Source of the DNA: Lachnospiraceae bacterium
GTDB lineage: Bacteria; Bacillota; Clostridia; Lachnospirales; Lachnospiraceae
Reading direction: 5' to 3'
Assembly (NCBI GenBank): GCA_910576335.1
Contig: CAJTIU010000012.1
Location: 87,817-151,816, forward strand
Length of the DNA: 64,000 nucleotides
Shown here: piece by piece, positions 1-8,316 of the stretch
How the letters are laid out: the number at the start of each line of letters is the position of its first letter
How positions within the stretch are numbered: the first letter of the stretch is position 1
The notes under the pieces: generated by a model
The model's input: only the letters and a program-made list of their open reading frames with translations
What the model was told of the DNA's origin: nothing
The model's database searches: none
Program-made: the position numbers and the translations under genes

Positions 1-2
1 TG

Positions 3-641
3 GGCAATCTGCATGGCAGAAGGGAAAGGCCGATGATTTTGGCAAGGCTTGCACAGGGGCTTTTTGAAGCCCATGAAATGGAGATTAAGTATAAGAAAAA
101 AGAGGGATTAATTAAAGAAGGCGAGATAACGGCAATTAATGAACTGGTTGCCATTGATATGGAGCTGGATATTAAATCTGTTGAAAAATACAGGGCACTT
201 TTGAAGCTGATACCTGAGCTGCAGACGATGGCAGATTCAGAGGTTTATTCTTGGTCCGGCCTTTCCAGTGCAAGCACATTGAATGAAGAGAAGCAAAAAA
301 GACTTGCACAAATGATCCGACAGCAGACAGAAAAAGAAGGGGCAGAAAGCGTGAAGAAGGTTCGGATTCTAGAAATGATCAGTAACCTGAAATTAGAGCA
401 GCTTTCATCTGATGTAAAATCTGCTGCTGGAAAAAGTGAGCAGACAGAACAAAAGAATGGCGTTCGTGTCAGACGCAAGAATGGGACAAAAATTATTATG
501 AAGTGTGCAAAGAGCCTCCATGAGGTGCTAGATACGGAGTCATTAATCAAGGAGAACGAAGTTTCAGTAGTTATAGAAACGCTGGAAGGTCTGAAAAAGA
601 GTATTGATGAGAAGATTGATGCATTAAAATTGGGAACCTAA
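3..641 (+). CDS. ParB-like partition protein, C-terminal part (5' end outside window)
   Basis: The reading frame is open to the left edge, so the start is missing. The visible 212 or so residues begin with a basic stretch (GRRERP) followed by an alpha-helical segment (LARLAQGLFEAHEMEIKYKK, then a helix-turn-helix-like stretch with ELDIKSVEKYRALLKLIPEL) of the kind that follows the nuclease-like N-domain in ParB/Spo0J proteins. A later segment (LNEEKQKRLAQMIRQQ) also resembles ParB dimerisation or linker helices. The last third is charged and low in recognisable motifs. The stop codon lies inside a CCTAAC-N-GTTAGG palindrome that recurs twice downstream. A plasmid or integrative-element partition role is inferred from the fold-like pattern and from neighbours of mobile-element type; direct homology could not be searched. 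Confidence 0.5.
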   Translation, partial: GNLHGRRERPMILARLAQGLFEAHEMEIKYKKKEGLIKEGEITAINELVAIDMELDIKSVEKYRALLKLIPELQTMADSEVYSWSGLSSASTLNEEKQKRLAQMIRQQTEKEGAESVKKVRILEMISNLKLEQLSSDVKSAAGKSEQTEQKNGVRVRRKNGTKIIMKCAKSLHEVLDTESLIKENEVSVVIETLEGLKKSIDEKIDALKLGT

Positions 642-649
642 CGGTTAGG
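637..649. repeat. Palindrome CCTAAC-G-GTTAGG, copy 1
   Basis: Perfect six-base arms around a single central base, overlapping the stop codon of the ParB-like gene. There is no loop, so a protein-binding site is more likely than a terminator. Two more copies lie at 2049-2069 and 2113-2123. Confidence 0.6.
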
Positions 650-841
650 GGTTGCGAGGATGGGTACACCATCCTCTTTTTTAAACTGAAAATACTTGGG
701 GTTTTACCTCAAGTACGAGAATGCCATTTAATCCTTTCCTGAAACCAGGATTCCGGCTGCTGGCATATGTGTGGAACGAATCGTGTGTTTTTTTAAGAGC
801 AACTTATTTTTGTTCATGCCGTAGGACATGTTCGTTAATAT

Positions 842-1673
842 TTTTTGTCGGCATCATAGGCAACGATAAAATCTGATATGGCTGCCGGCACGGCATCCGT
901 TAAGATATTCATCTGTAAGAACGTTGTTGCTATCTTTTGCAGGATAAAATGAGGGGAAATTTTTATACTTATCCTTTTCCTTTCCTTTGCCATCTTTACC
1001 CGGACGGTCTAGACGCGGCCGGATACGGTAAAGCATTCCATCAATATCATAGATAGGAATCATCATTCCAGATTGTCCTGTAAAGGTCTATTGAAGGTCG
1101 GGCTTCTGATAAAAACCAGGAACTCCTATCAAGATTTGGCGATTTTTCAGCAAAAGCTAATAAATTTTGTGCCGTTCCTCCTGGTCGCTGTAAAATCTTT
1201 TTTTTCAGTATATATTTTTGATAAAGACAAGGAACGTATAAAACTATCCTTTATTAACTTATCCGGCCAGGCATCAGATTTTAATTTTGCATAATGTTTC
1301 TTTGACAATTTAAGCAGATTCATGAAATCTGTATAAATTAAATTCAGATCTGTGCTGGGCAAAGGGGCAGTTCTGCAGTCATCCAAAGGGGTATGAGTTT
1401 TCTGCATGGGGTGATAAGTGTAACCAAAAGGTTTCTCAGCTTCCTGGATTTTTTCTTGATATCCGTATAAAGGTGTGAACTGTCAGGAAGTTCCTTTATG
1501 TAGTATGTCTTGCTGTTGACTGGACTCTGTATTTCGGGAGACTGGATTCTTTGACAGACATAAAGAAGCTGTCCCGGATAAGCGGAATTGTCCGGGATAA
1601 GAATGCTGCACCAACTAGGTTTGCCGCAAATCGGACAGAGTTCTACTTTAGAGACGTTACGAAATGTACCCAT
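842..1673 (-). pseudogene. DUF3854 / primase-like protein, frameshifted and 3'-truncated
   Basis: Three consecutive minus-strand reading frames read as one protein broken by frameshifts. The N-terminal piece (1673 down to about 1400) has a zinc-binding start (CPICGKPSWC...C). The middle piece (1407-1147) contains STDLNLIYTDFMNLLKLSKKH, which resembles the helical segment before the catalytic region. Frames near 1120-1090 give VPGFY and FTGQSGM. The last piece (1066-854) reads IPIYDIDGMLYRIRPRLDRP and NGCRAGSHI, typical of the DUF3854 TOPRIM-like region of primase/helicase-like proteins on conjugative elements. At least three frame changes and an in-frame stop are needed to join them, and nothing of the C-terminal catalytic half is visible. 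Family assignment is from motif memory; decay is seen directly. Confidence 0.6.
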
Positions 1674-1916
1674 ATATACCTTCCATGGCTTTTAGTCTGC
1701 GTCTGCAAATGCAGTCGCAATAAATCTTATCAACCTGTGAGATGATTGCATAATGCAGAAATGGTGGAAGTTGGGCAAAAGCCCTGGTTCAAGCCTGGCA
1801 AAAAGCAAAAAAAATTTATGAAGGTTATATCATGATACAAGCATCAAAAGTTCATTCGTTTCATGCCTGCATGAAAAAGCATGATTTTGGGACGCGAAAA
1901 ATCCGGTGTATCATGT

Positions 1917-1938
1917 GCGTCAAAATAAATTTTGACGC
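1917..1938. repeat. Perfect 10-bp inverted repeat in a gene-free stretch
   Basis: Arms GCGTCAAAAT and ATTTTGACGC are separated by two bases. The stretch 1674-2133 holds no convincing gene. Besides this hairpin and the 2049 and 2113 palindromes it contains a motif near 1831 (ATGATACAAG, then TCAAAAG) that recurs near 15510. Confidence 0.5.
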
Positions 1939-2048
1939 TTTCATCATATCATAACACTAATACATATTAGGAAGAAAAGATTCAAAGCGTAAGTGTGCAA
2001 AAAAATAGGACGGATTTTCCATAAAAAGTACAAAATAGATTTGGCATG

Positions 2049-2069
2049 AGAACCTAACAGTTAGGTTCT
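2049..2069. repeat. Palindrome CCTAAC-A-GTTAGG, copy 2 (extended arms)
   Basis: This is the longest copy: ten-base arms (AGAACCTAAC and its exact complement) around one central A. It shares the CCTAAC/GTTAGG core with copies at 637-649 and 2113-2123. Confidence 0.65.
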
Positions 2070-2112
2070 TTATTTTATCTAAAGTAAAAGTAATATAGGC
2101 GCTCATATCACT

Positions 2113-2123
2113 CTAACGGTTAG
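2113..2123. repeat. Palindrome CTAAC-G-GTTAG, copy 3
   Basis: Five-base arms, extended on the right to GTTAGGTT as in copy 2. It lies 43 bases after copy 2, just past the 3' end of a decayed minus-strand frame. Confidence 0.6.
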
Positions 2124-2133
2124 GTTCGCTGGT

Positions 2134-2950
2134 TTATGATTTGCTAGATAGTTTTAGAGAAATCCTGTTGATTTTGCATTTGCCGGAATCTTTTTCAATT
2201 TCAAATTGGTATAATACATCAAATAGAGGCTGAGCAAATACATTTGTATCTAGAATGAAGTAAAGAGGACATAATGATTCTGAAATACATGTTTTATCTA
2301 GCATATATGATTTGCAAAGCTGAAGATAAACAGGAGGAATATCGGAGATGTTTTCTAACAGAAGTAAAATCATATGATATGGGTATTCCTCTTTATGTTG
2401 AGTAAGCCAACGGAATAGCAGGCAGTTGCGAAGGATTATATCAGCATAATTATCTCCGTAGTCTTTTCAAAAGAAACAGATGAATAGAAGGCGAATGACT
2501 GTCCGGGTCAGCTGCATATCGGATATAGGCATCTAGAAGGAAGGAGTGAGCACCAAACTGTTTATGCAGTTTAAAAAAGATTCTCCTTACAGGATCTCCA
2601 TAGAATGCCTAAAAATGGATCAGTAGCTGTGAGACCGCCAAGAGTTCAATAATCCGATAAGCCGGCAATGCCTGGCCGGGGGCATATGGAATTTCCATAA
2701 GGGTAGAAATATAACTGCGCGGTCCGGGAGATAAAGAATATAATCGCAAAGGAGAAACAAACTGGAAAGCAGGATATTCGCCGTTAGTTTGCATAGAGAT
2801 GGAATGCTTAAGGAGATTTCCAAGCGGCAGGTCTTAAAACTCGACTTTTGCATGCAATGGTGGAAGCGGGCGGCCATTCTGGGTTGTGAAAAGCGTGATT
2901 TCCTGGAATTGCTTCATTCGTATATCTGTTTCCTCCATTAGGTTCTTCTG
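2134..2950 (-). pseudogene. Decayed minus-strand coding region, product not recognised
   Basis: Several minus-strand frames abut with protein-like composition but no single open frame. 2466-2134 reads KDYGDNYADIILRN, then MILLLLENISDIPPVYLQL, with no start near its head. Just upstream, in another frame, is KQFGAHSFLLDAYIRYAADP, so a frameshift near 2465 probably splits one gene. 2794-2609 reads MEIPYAPGQALPAYRIIELL, and 2940-2837 reads MEETDIRMKQFQEITLF. They lie downstream of the replication-relaxation gene on the same strand, so they may be decayed accessory genes of the same element. I cannot name the family; translated search across all frames would decide. Confidence 0.35.
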
Positions 2951-3075
2951 CGTAAATGTTTTCCTTGAAGAATAGGAGAGTGTGGGGGAATCTGCAGACA
3001 GAGCGGTCTCAGAAACCGTTGACTATTCCTCCACCTCGTCATGGATTCCGGCCATTGCAGAAAATACTTCCATAT

Positions 3076-3849
3076 CTAACAGGGAAGACCGAATACAAAA
3101 ATGTGTGCGAAGCCCAAGATCACGCCTTTTAGATATTTTTGAAAAATGCAAAAGCACATGATACAGAGAAAAGAAGGTTTGGCTGCGGGAGCACACTTAC
3201 GGGGAAAAGCCAGGCAAAAGACTAGAATATTTCCGGATGATTTTTCGACAAGGATGCCAGCCTGTTGATAATGCCGCAATTTCTGATGAAGGATGCTTTC
3301 GGATTGTGTATTATCATCCTGTTCAGTATAGTATTTTGTGTGAGAGGTAAGGAGAAGCCCGCCACATCTTGGCGGGGCATCTTTGCCGGGGATGCTGGAG
3401 GGTAGGAGCCGCGGCTCCGGAATCCAGAGGACTGGCCGGCTATTGGGGGAAACGATGTAGGCAAAATAAAAATCATTTGTCCGTATACGATGGTAAATTT
3501 GCTGTGTGCCGGTTGGCAGTCGTCTCTCTAAGGTTATCTGCAGATAATCCAGAAGGGCGGCAGGGAAGAGAGACCTTAACAGGGCGCGCCCCTTTGGCGT
3601 AAGGAAATAATATTTTGATAGGTACTGGTTCGGCAGTCTTTTTGCCTGGACAAGATCGTCATTCTCCAATGCCTTAAGGGAAAGCCTCCCTGCAGCTTCA
3701 GTTTTTCCATGCAGGCGGCAGTAAGCCAGCTGCTGGTAGGTTATTATGCCTGCTTGGGACAGAAGGAAAAGATCCATTTGGTTTTTGCACAAAGAAAAGA
3801 GTCTGGCGCTCTCACACAGGCTCTTCTCAAAATATGTCTTGGATTGCAT
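3076..3849 (-). CDS. Replication-relaxation family protein, C-terminus possibly frameshifted
   Basis: A 257-residue product. The first 110 residues form a winged-helix pattern (DLFLLSQAGIITYQQLAYCRL, then YYFLTPKGRALL) typical of replication-relaxation proteins encoded beside relaxases on Firmicute integrative elements; these bind DNA and help mobilisation or replication. Residues 120-215 keep plausible secondary structure (HQKLRHYQQAGILVEKSSGN). The last 45 or so residues are hydrophobic and Cys-rich (ILGFAHIFVFGLPC), unlike the rest, which suggests a frameshift near the 3' end. It is transcribed away from the ribbon-helix-helix gene at 4215. No relaxase is visible nearby, so it is probably an orphan of a decayed element. 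Confidence 0.45.
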   Translation of the reverse strand: MQSKTYFEKSLCESARLFSLCKNQMDLFLLSQAGIITYQQLAYCRLHGKTEAAGRLSLKALENDDLVQAKRLPNQYLSKYYFLTPKGRALLRSLFPAALLDYLQITLERRLPTGTQQIYHRIRTNDFYFAYIVSPNSRPVLWIPEPRLLPSSIPGKDAPPRCGGLLLTSHTKYYTEQDDNTQSESILHQKLRHYQQAGILVEKSSGNILVFCLAFPRKCAPAAKPSFLCIMCFCIFQKYLKGVILGFAHIFVFGLPC

Positions 3850-4090
3850 AATTTCTCCTTTTGATTAAAAATGGTTTTGAGGAAATCAGGAAACCTGTCT
3901 CCAGGAATTGGTAACCAGATGTTCCCGAAAGGAAATAAACTAAAAAAGTATTTTAAGTATAACAGTAAATAAGGATGCTGGCAAGTGCTATAATAAAGAA
4001 TTAGTATCACATATGTACTACGGTATAGTGTATTCTTCATTTGTAAAAAATATGGATAAAATACTATTTTCATAGATAAAAAAATAAAGT

Positions 4091-4128
4091 GTAATACTTA
4101 TGTATTACGTTGTATTGTAATACATAAG
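4091..4128. promoter_or_regulatory. Overlapping palindromes built from GTAATAC half-sites
   Basis: Half-sites GTAATAC (4091), GTATTAC (4102) and GTAATAC (4117) form two nested palindromes: one with a 4-base centre (4091-4108) and one with perfect 12-base arms and an 8-base centre (4097-4128). The array sits about 90 bases before the ribbon-helix-helix gene. Such proteins often bind short inverted or direct half-sites to repress themselves or to mark a centromere. Function is inferred. Confidence 0.45.
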
Positions 4129-4214
4129 CATAAAAAACATAAACATTATTAAACTTGTGTTATCAGAATTCACGTGTTACAATCAGATTAAAGAGAATAA
4201 CGAAGGAGAGTAAC

Positions 4215-5108
4215 ATGGCAGAGACTAAACCTAAATCGTACCGGATAGACGAAGAGACCGCCGAGAGGATACGCCAGATTACGGAAGAGATCGGGGAAGG
4301 ACAGCAGGCGGCATTTGCCCGGATGATAGAAGCGTATTCGCTTCAAAAGGCGAAGGTAGTCCTGGTAGATGACAGGGAAAATCTGGAACAATTTGAGAAT
4401 TATGCGAGTATTCTGAACCGGATGTATATGGATGCAGTAGAAGGCAAGCATAATATGAAAGAAACGGTCCGGGCGGAGTATGAGATCCTTCTCCGGTCAA
4501 AAGACGAGACTATCTCGGATCTGCAGGTAAAAAACCGGACGATGGAAGAAATGAAGGACGAAAATTATAAAAGGATCTCAGCGTTGCGGAAAGAAAATGA
4601 GGAGCTTTTAAAAAGAATCCATGAGCAGGAAGCAAAGAATATTGAGCAGCAGGAGGATTTCCGGAGCAAACTGGCTGATAAGGATGCATTAAACCAGACA
4701 TTGAACGAATCTTGCGGCGAATTGCGGAATAGAAATGCCAGTATGGAATCGGCTGTCCGGAAGGCGGAAAGCATATTGGCAGAAAAAGATGAGCTTGCAG
4801 CTTCAAATGCAGAACTTCAAAAACGCATTGAGAATATAACAAAAGAGAAAGAACGTTCACAAAAAGAATTGGAGTTGGAGAAGAAGCGTGCGCTTATGGA
4901 ACAGGAAGAGGAGCACAAAAAAGAAATTGCCGTGATGGAAAGCAGATTGGCAGAAGCAGCCCTATCGGGAGAGAGGGAACAGCTTAAGTTAAAACAGCAG
5001 CATGCGGAGGAAATTGAAAAACTAAAAGAAAAAATGCAAGAGAAGGTAGATTCCTACCAGAATAAATATATGGAATTATTAGAGAGACTTGGAAGTGAAA
5101 GTGTATAG
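4215..5108 (+). CDS. Ribbon-helix-helix / coiled-coil DNA-binding protein
   Basis: A 298-residue product. ATG 4215 is chosen because GAAGGAGAG lies just before it; the frame is open further upstream without a site. Residues 1-45 (PKSYRIDEETAERIRQITEE, then QQAAFARMIEAY) have the strand-helix-helix pattern of a ribbon-helix-helix domain. From about residue 60 the chain is a nearly unbroken heptad-rich coiled coil (DEISDLQVKNRTMEEMKDEN type, many E, K, Q, L) to the C-terminus. This layout resembles plasmid KfrA-like or SMC-like accessory proteins that organise DNA or assist partition. It sits beside remnants of a mobile element and behind GTAATAC half-sites that may be its own operator. Confidence 0.55.
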   Translation: MAETKPKSYRIDEETAERIRQITEEIGEGQQAAFARMIEAYSLQKAKVVLVDDRENLEQFENYASILNRMYMDAVEGKHNMKETVRAEYEILLRSKDETISDLQVKNRTMEEMKDENYKRISALRKENEELLKRIHEQEAKNIEQQEDFRSKLADKDALNQTLNESCGELRNRNASMESAVRKAESILAEKDELAASNAELQKRIENITKEKERSQKELELEKKRALMEQEEEHKKEIAVMESRLAEAALSGEREQLKLKQQHAEEIEKLKEKMQEKVDSYQNKYMELLERLGSESV

Positions 5109-5155
5109 ATAGGAGAATAGCTCTCTGATGTTCAGTAAGGAACTGTAGGGGAATT

Positions 5156-5905
5156 ATGTATAATATTATAATTTGTGATGATGACAGAGAGTTTGTCGAT
5201 TATGTAAAAGGAGTTATCGTAAAGAGCGGAATTGATAAGGGCGAGATTCAGTTTAGTGAATATTATTCAGGTGAAGAGCTTGTGCAGGGTATCCGGAACA
5301 AGAAGAGATGCGATCTGCTGATTCTGGATATGCAGATGGAAAATTTGGATGGCCATGAAACGGCAGCAAGGTTCCGGGAGTTTTTCCCGAAAAGCATTCT
5401 CGTATTCTGTTCCGGCGTGCATATGCCCACAGATGAATCGTTTAAAGCGACACCGTTCCGGTATCTGCTTAAGAGTTATTCTGAGGAACGGATGATTTTG
5501 GAGATGTGCGCAGTAGTCAGGCAGATCAAAGAAAATCAAGAGGTTCCCCGTATTATCGGAAATTATTACCGTAACAGTGTGGCTCTCGTCCCAGACGATA
5601 TTTTATATATTGAGAATACAAAGCATGGGAGCAGGATTCATGTCAACGAGGATCAGATAGAGTATTCTTTTGAAAATAAGTTGACTACAAGGCAGAAGCT
5701 GGGTGAATTGTTTGAGATTTTGCATTCCTTTGGGTTTGCATACGCGCATAATAGTTATATTGTAAACTTGAGGTATGTGGTTAAGATGTGTTCGGATGGG
5801 GAAATGAAATTGAAGGATGGTACAATCCTGACTATTTCCCGTTCCAGGCTGAAAGAATTCCGAAATTCCTTTGCGGAGTGGGTCAGCCGTAAGTATATGG
5901 AGTAA
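5156..5905 (+). CDS. LytTR-family response regulator (AgrA-like)
   Basis: A 249-residue protein. Residues 1-120 are a receiver domain: acidic cluster CDDD at 7-10, phosphoacceptor Asp58 in LLILDMQMENLDG, and a conserved Lys106 in FRYLLKS. Residues 137-245 are a LytTR DNA-binding domain (PDDILYIENTKHGSRIHV, then FAYAHNSYIVNLRYV, ending LTISRSRLKEF). It would bind paired promoter repeats when phosphorylated by the kinase encoded just downstream; the two genes are 4 bases apart and form an operon. AgrA/ComE-like members control peptide signalling, bacteriocins or virulence, but no AgrB, AgrD or peptide exporter is present here, so the signal is unknown. Confidence 0.85.
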   Translation: MYNIIICDDDREFVDYVKGVIVKSGIDKGEIQFSEYYSGEELVQGIRNKKRCDLLILDMQMENLDGHETAARFREFFPKSILVFCSGVHMPTDESFKATPFRYLLKSYSEERMILEMCAVVRQIKENQEVPRIIGNYYRNSVALVPDDILYIENTKHGSRIHVNEDQIEYSFENKLTTRQKLGELFEILHSFGFAYAHNSYIVNLRYVVKMCSDGEMKLKDGTILTISRSRLKEFRNSFAEWVSRKYME

Positions 5906-5909
5906 TGCT

Positions 5910-7223
5910 ATGAATGGTATGAATCTTATAGATAAATATATTTTACTTGTGTACTGTATTGTCGAGATATACCTTATTTATACATTTTTTGATTGCTTTT
6001 TTCAAAAGAAGTCTTGGACCCTGGAACGCAAGAATCTTTATCTTATGAACGCAGGGGCCGTGTTCACCTTGTATGCGGTGAATCTTGTGGGAAAACGGGA
6101 ACTGAACTTTGCTATGTTCATGGTCATAACTCTGGTTTATGTGATGGCTTTGTTCGCAGGAAAGGCGGGGAGCAGGGTTTTATGCTATATAGTCGCAAAC
6201 TCCATTATATTTGCGAGTGAATGTCTGTTTGCAATCATCTTTAACCAGACGAATGAAAAGAATATGCTGATGTCAGGGGTGCACCTTGAGATAATATCCT
6301 TAAAGCTTTTAACATATATTATTTTTGTACTGGTGGAACAGCTTATCGGAAAATCAAATAAGAAGATGGATAACCATATCTTTATTGAATATCTGTGCCT
6401 GCCGGTGGCAGGCTTTGGAATCATGGCTGGAATCTTCTACTCTGGTTTTGATTTTGGGGCGGATGTTTATGTAAAGACGCTGATAACAGTGTGGTTCAGC
6501 CTGCTGTTGATTGGAAATATTCTTGTGTTCCATGCTTTTAACAGGTATTCGGAGGAAATGTACCAAAATGCGGAGAACCAGCTTCTGATCACAAAGCAAC
6601 AGGCAGATCTAAAATATTATACGCAGATGGATGAAGTTCAGGGGAACCATAACGAGTTTATCCACAATATGAATCACTACTTGTCTATGATTCATAATTT
6701 TGCCAGGCAAGGCGATTGTAAAAGTATTATGAGGGCTGTGGAAGAGATGAATGGGCATATAGAGGGCAGTGAAACGGAAATATTCTGCAGCCATCATGTT
6801 CTGAACATGATATTATCGGAGAAGAAAGGACAGGCAGATAAGAGCAACATCGAGTTTGATGTCTATGTAGAGCCGGGAGTAAGATTAGACATGGTTTCGG
6901 ATATCGACTTGGTAGCGTTATTGGGAAATTTGCTGGATAATGCACTGCGTGCTGCCAGTGAGTGTCAGGGACGGAAATTCGTGAAAGTGCATATTTTCAT
7001 GCAGGATATCGGAGGGTTTTGCATTATCAGGATTGTGAACGGGTATTCAAGGGAAATTGCCATGCATGGGGATATGCTCCTGTCAACGAAAAATGAAAAG
7101 GGGCTGCATGGTCTGGGGATTGGCAGTGTAAGCAAGATAGCGGAAAAGTACGGGGGCTATCTTTCCTGTAAAATGGATAAGGATGTGTTTACGGCAATAT
7201 TATTATTGTCAACGCAGGATTAA
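5910..7223 (+). CDS. GHKL-family sensor histidine kinase (AgrC-like)
   Basis: A 437-residue protein from ATG 5910, with GGAG eight bases upstream; earlier in-frame ATG 5871 lies inside the preceding gene. The first 215 residues hold six or so hydrophobic helices and form the membrane sensor. A linker helix leads to the phosphoacceptor region HNEFIHNMNHYLSMI (about residues 247-261), followed by the N box LLGNLLDNALRAA and the glycine-rich GLHGLGIGSVSKIAEKYGG. This is the GHKL ATPase arrangement of AgrC and ComD kinases, which sense secreted peptides. It is the natural partner of the LytTR regulator immediately upstream. Confidence 0.85.
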   Translation: MNGMNLIDKYILLVYCIVEIYLIYTFFDCFFQKKSWTLERKNLYLMNAGAVFTLYAVNLVGKRELNFAMFMVITLVYVMALFAGKAGSRVLCYIVANSIIFASECLFAIIFNQTNEKNMLMSGVHLEIISLKLLTYIIFVLVEQLIGKSNKKMDNHIFIEYLCLPVAGFGIMAGIFYSGFDFGADVYVKTLITVWFSLLLIGNILVFHAFNRYSEEMYQNAENQLLITKQQADLKYYTQMDEVQGNHNEFIHNMNHYLSMIHNFARQGDCKSIMRAVEEMNGHIEGSETEIFCSHHVLNMILSEKKGQADKSNIEFDVYVEPGVRLDMVSDIDLVALLGNLLDNALRAASECQGRKFVKVHIFMQDIGGFCIIRIVNGYSREIAMHGDMLLSTKNEKGLHGLGIGSVSKIAEKYGGYLSCKMDKDVFTAILLLSTQD

Positions 7224-7400
7224 AAGGATATAAGTGAGGTGTCTGATAGCAGAATAGACAGGGAAGGTTTATTTTGTAATCAGGCATTTTATGTTAAAAA
7301 GGTTAATTAGCCCTGTATAGACAATGCTTGAACCAACTTGTTCGAATAACTATACTTAATATAAGGATTTGCAGCAGAATCAGAAAAAAATAATTTTTTT

Positions 7401-7428
7401 TGTCACACAGATAAGGAAGAGTTGTCTA
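7401..7428 (+). promoter_or_regulatory. Candidate ECF-type autoregulated promoter
   Basis: After an A/T-rich tract, TGTCAC (7401-7406) and TGTCTA (7423-7428) are 16 bases apart, close in pattern to ECF promoters (TGnnAC, 16-17 bases, CGTC). The site is 22 bases upstream of the ECF sigma gene's start. Autoregulation is inferred. Confidence 0.35.
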
Positions 7429-7449
7429 ATTTAGTAGGAGGTAAAATCT

Positions 7450-8301
7450 ATGAAGAAAAAAACGAATGAAGAATTACAGGCTTTGGTTAATAAAGCCACA
7501 GCAGGGGATAAAAAAGCCCTTGAAACGCTTGTCACAGGTGTGCAGGACATTGTGTTCAATTTATCCCTGCGGATGCTCGGTACATTTGCAGATGCAGAGG
7601 ATGCCACACAGGACATCCTGCTGAAAATGATTACTCATCTATCGTCTTTTAGAGGCGACAGCTCATTTACAACATGGGTATTTTCCATCGCTGCTAATCA
7701 TCTGAAGAACTACAAAAAGCATATGTTTGCCCGCTATCCGCTGAGCTTCGAGTATTACGGGGATGACATAGAAAACGGAAAAGTACAGGATGTGCCGGAT
7801 TTAACACAGAACGTTGAAAAGGATGTTCTGGCAGAGGAACTGAAAATGTCCTGTACCAACGTGATGCTGCAATGTCTTGATACGGAAAGCAGATGCATTT
7901 TCATACTGGGTACGATGTTTAAGATTGACAGCCGTATTGCAGGGGATATTTTGGAAATGACCCCAGAGGCATTCCGTCAGCGACTTTCCCGAATACGCAG
8001 AAAAATGGCAGATTTTCTTGGACAGTATTGCGGAGAATATGGCGGCGGCAGATGCAAATGTAAAGACAGAGTGAATTATGCGATACAAAGTCATCGGATA
8101 AACCCGCTGCAGCTGGATTATACAGCAGCCACGGAAATTTCCATTCAAACTATGCTTGATGTAAAAAATGCTATGGAAGATATTGACGATTTATCACAGG
8201 ATTTCTCTTTCTGTAAGCCCTACCAATCTCCCGAACGCACGAAACATCTGATACAGGAATTTTTAGATTCCACACAGTTTTCCATTATCCAAAATTCGTA
8301 A
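7450..8301 (+). CDS. ECF-type RNA polymerase sigma factor with Cys-containing C-terminal extension
   Basis: A 283-residue protein behind AGTAGGAGG. Region 2 spans about residues 10-85 (DIVFNLSLRMLGTFADAEDA, then SSFTTWVFSIAANHLKNYKK). Region 4 spans about 120-190, with a helix-turn-helix at MTPEAFRQRLSRIRRKMADF. A further 90 residues follow, starting with CGEYGGGRCKCKDRVNYAI, where the closely spaced cysteines may bind a metal; this tail is not part of the basic ECF fold and may act as a built-in sensor, since no anti-sigma gene adjoins. The gene is followed after 15 bases by a DUF2461 gene, probably in the same transcript. Confidence 0.85.
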   Translation: MKKKTNEELQALVNKATAGDKKALETLVTGVQDIVFNLSLRMLGTFADAEDATQDILLKMITHLSSFRGDSSFTTWVFSIAANHLKNYKKHMFARYPLSFEYYGDDIENGKVQDVPDLTQNVEKDVLAEELKMSCTNVMLQCLDTESRCIFILGTMFKIDSRIAGDILEMTPEAFRQRLSRIRRKMADFLGQYCGEYGGGRCKCKDRVNYAIQSHRINPLQLDYTAATEISIQTMLDVKNAMEDIDDLSQDFSFCKPYQSPERTKHLIQEFLDSTQFSIIQNS

Positions 8302-8316
8302 AGGAGACGACAGATT

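Noticed and set aside
637..2123. CCTAAC/GTTAGG palindromes as transcription terminators
   Set aside because: A one-base centre leaves no loop and no consistent T run follows; protein-binding sites fit better.
3369..3602. Plus-strand frame inside the replication-relaxation gene
   Set aside because: Lies wholly opposite a better-supported gene, with low-complexity basic composition.
7224..7449. Possible AgrD-like signal peptide gene after the GHKL kinase
   Set aside because: Only a nine-codon frame with no Cys-containing peptide pattern or ribosome site was found.
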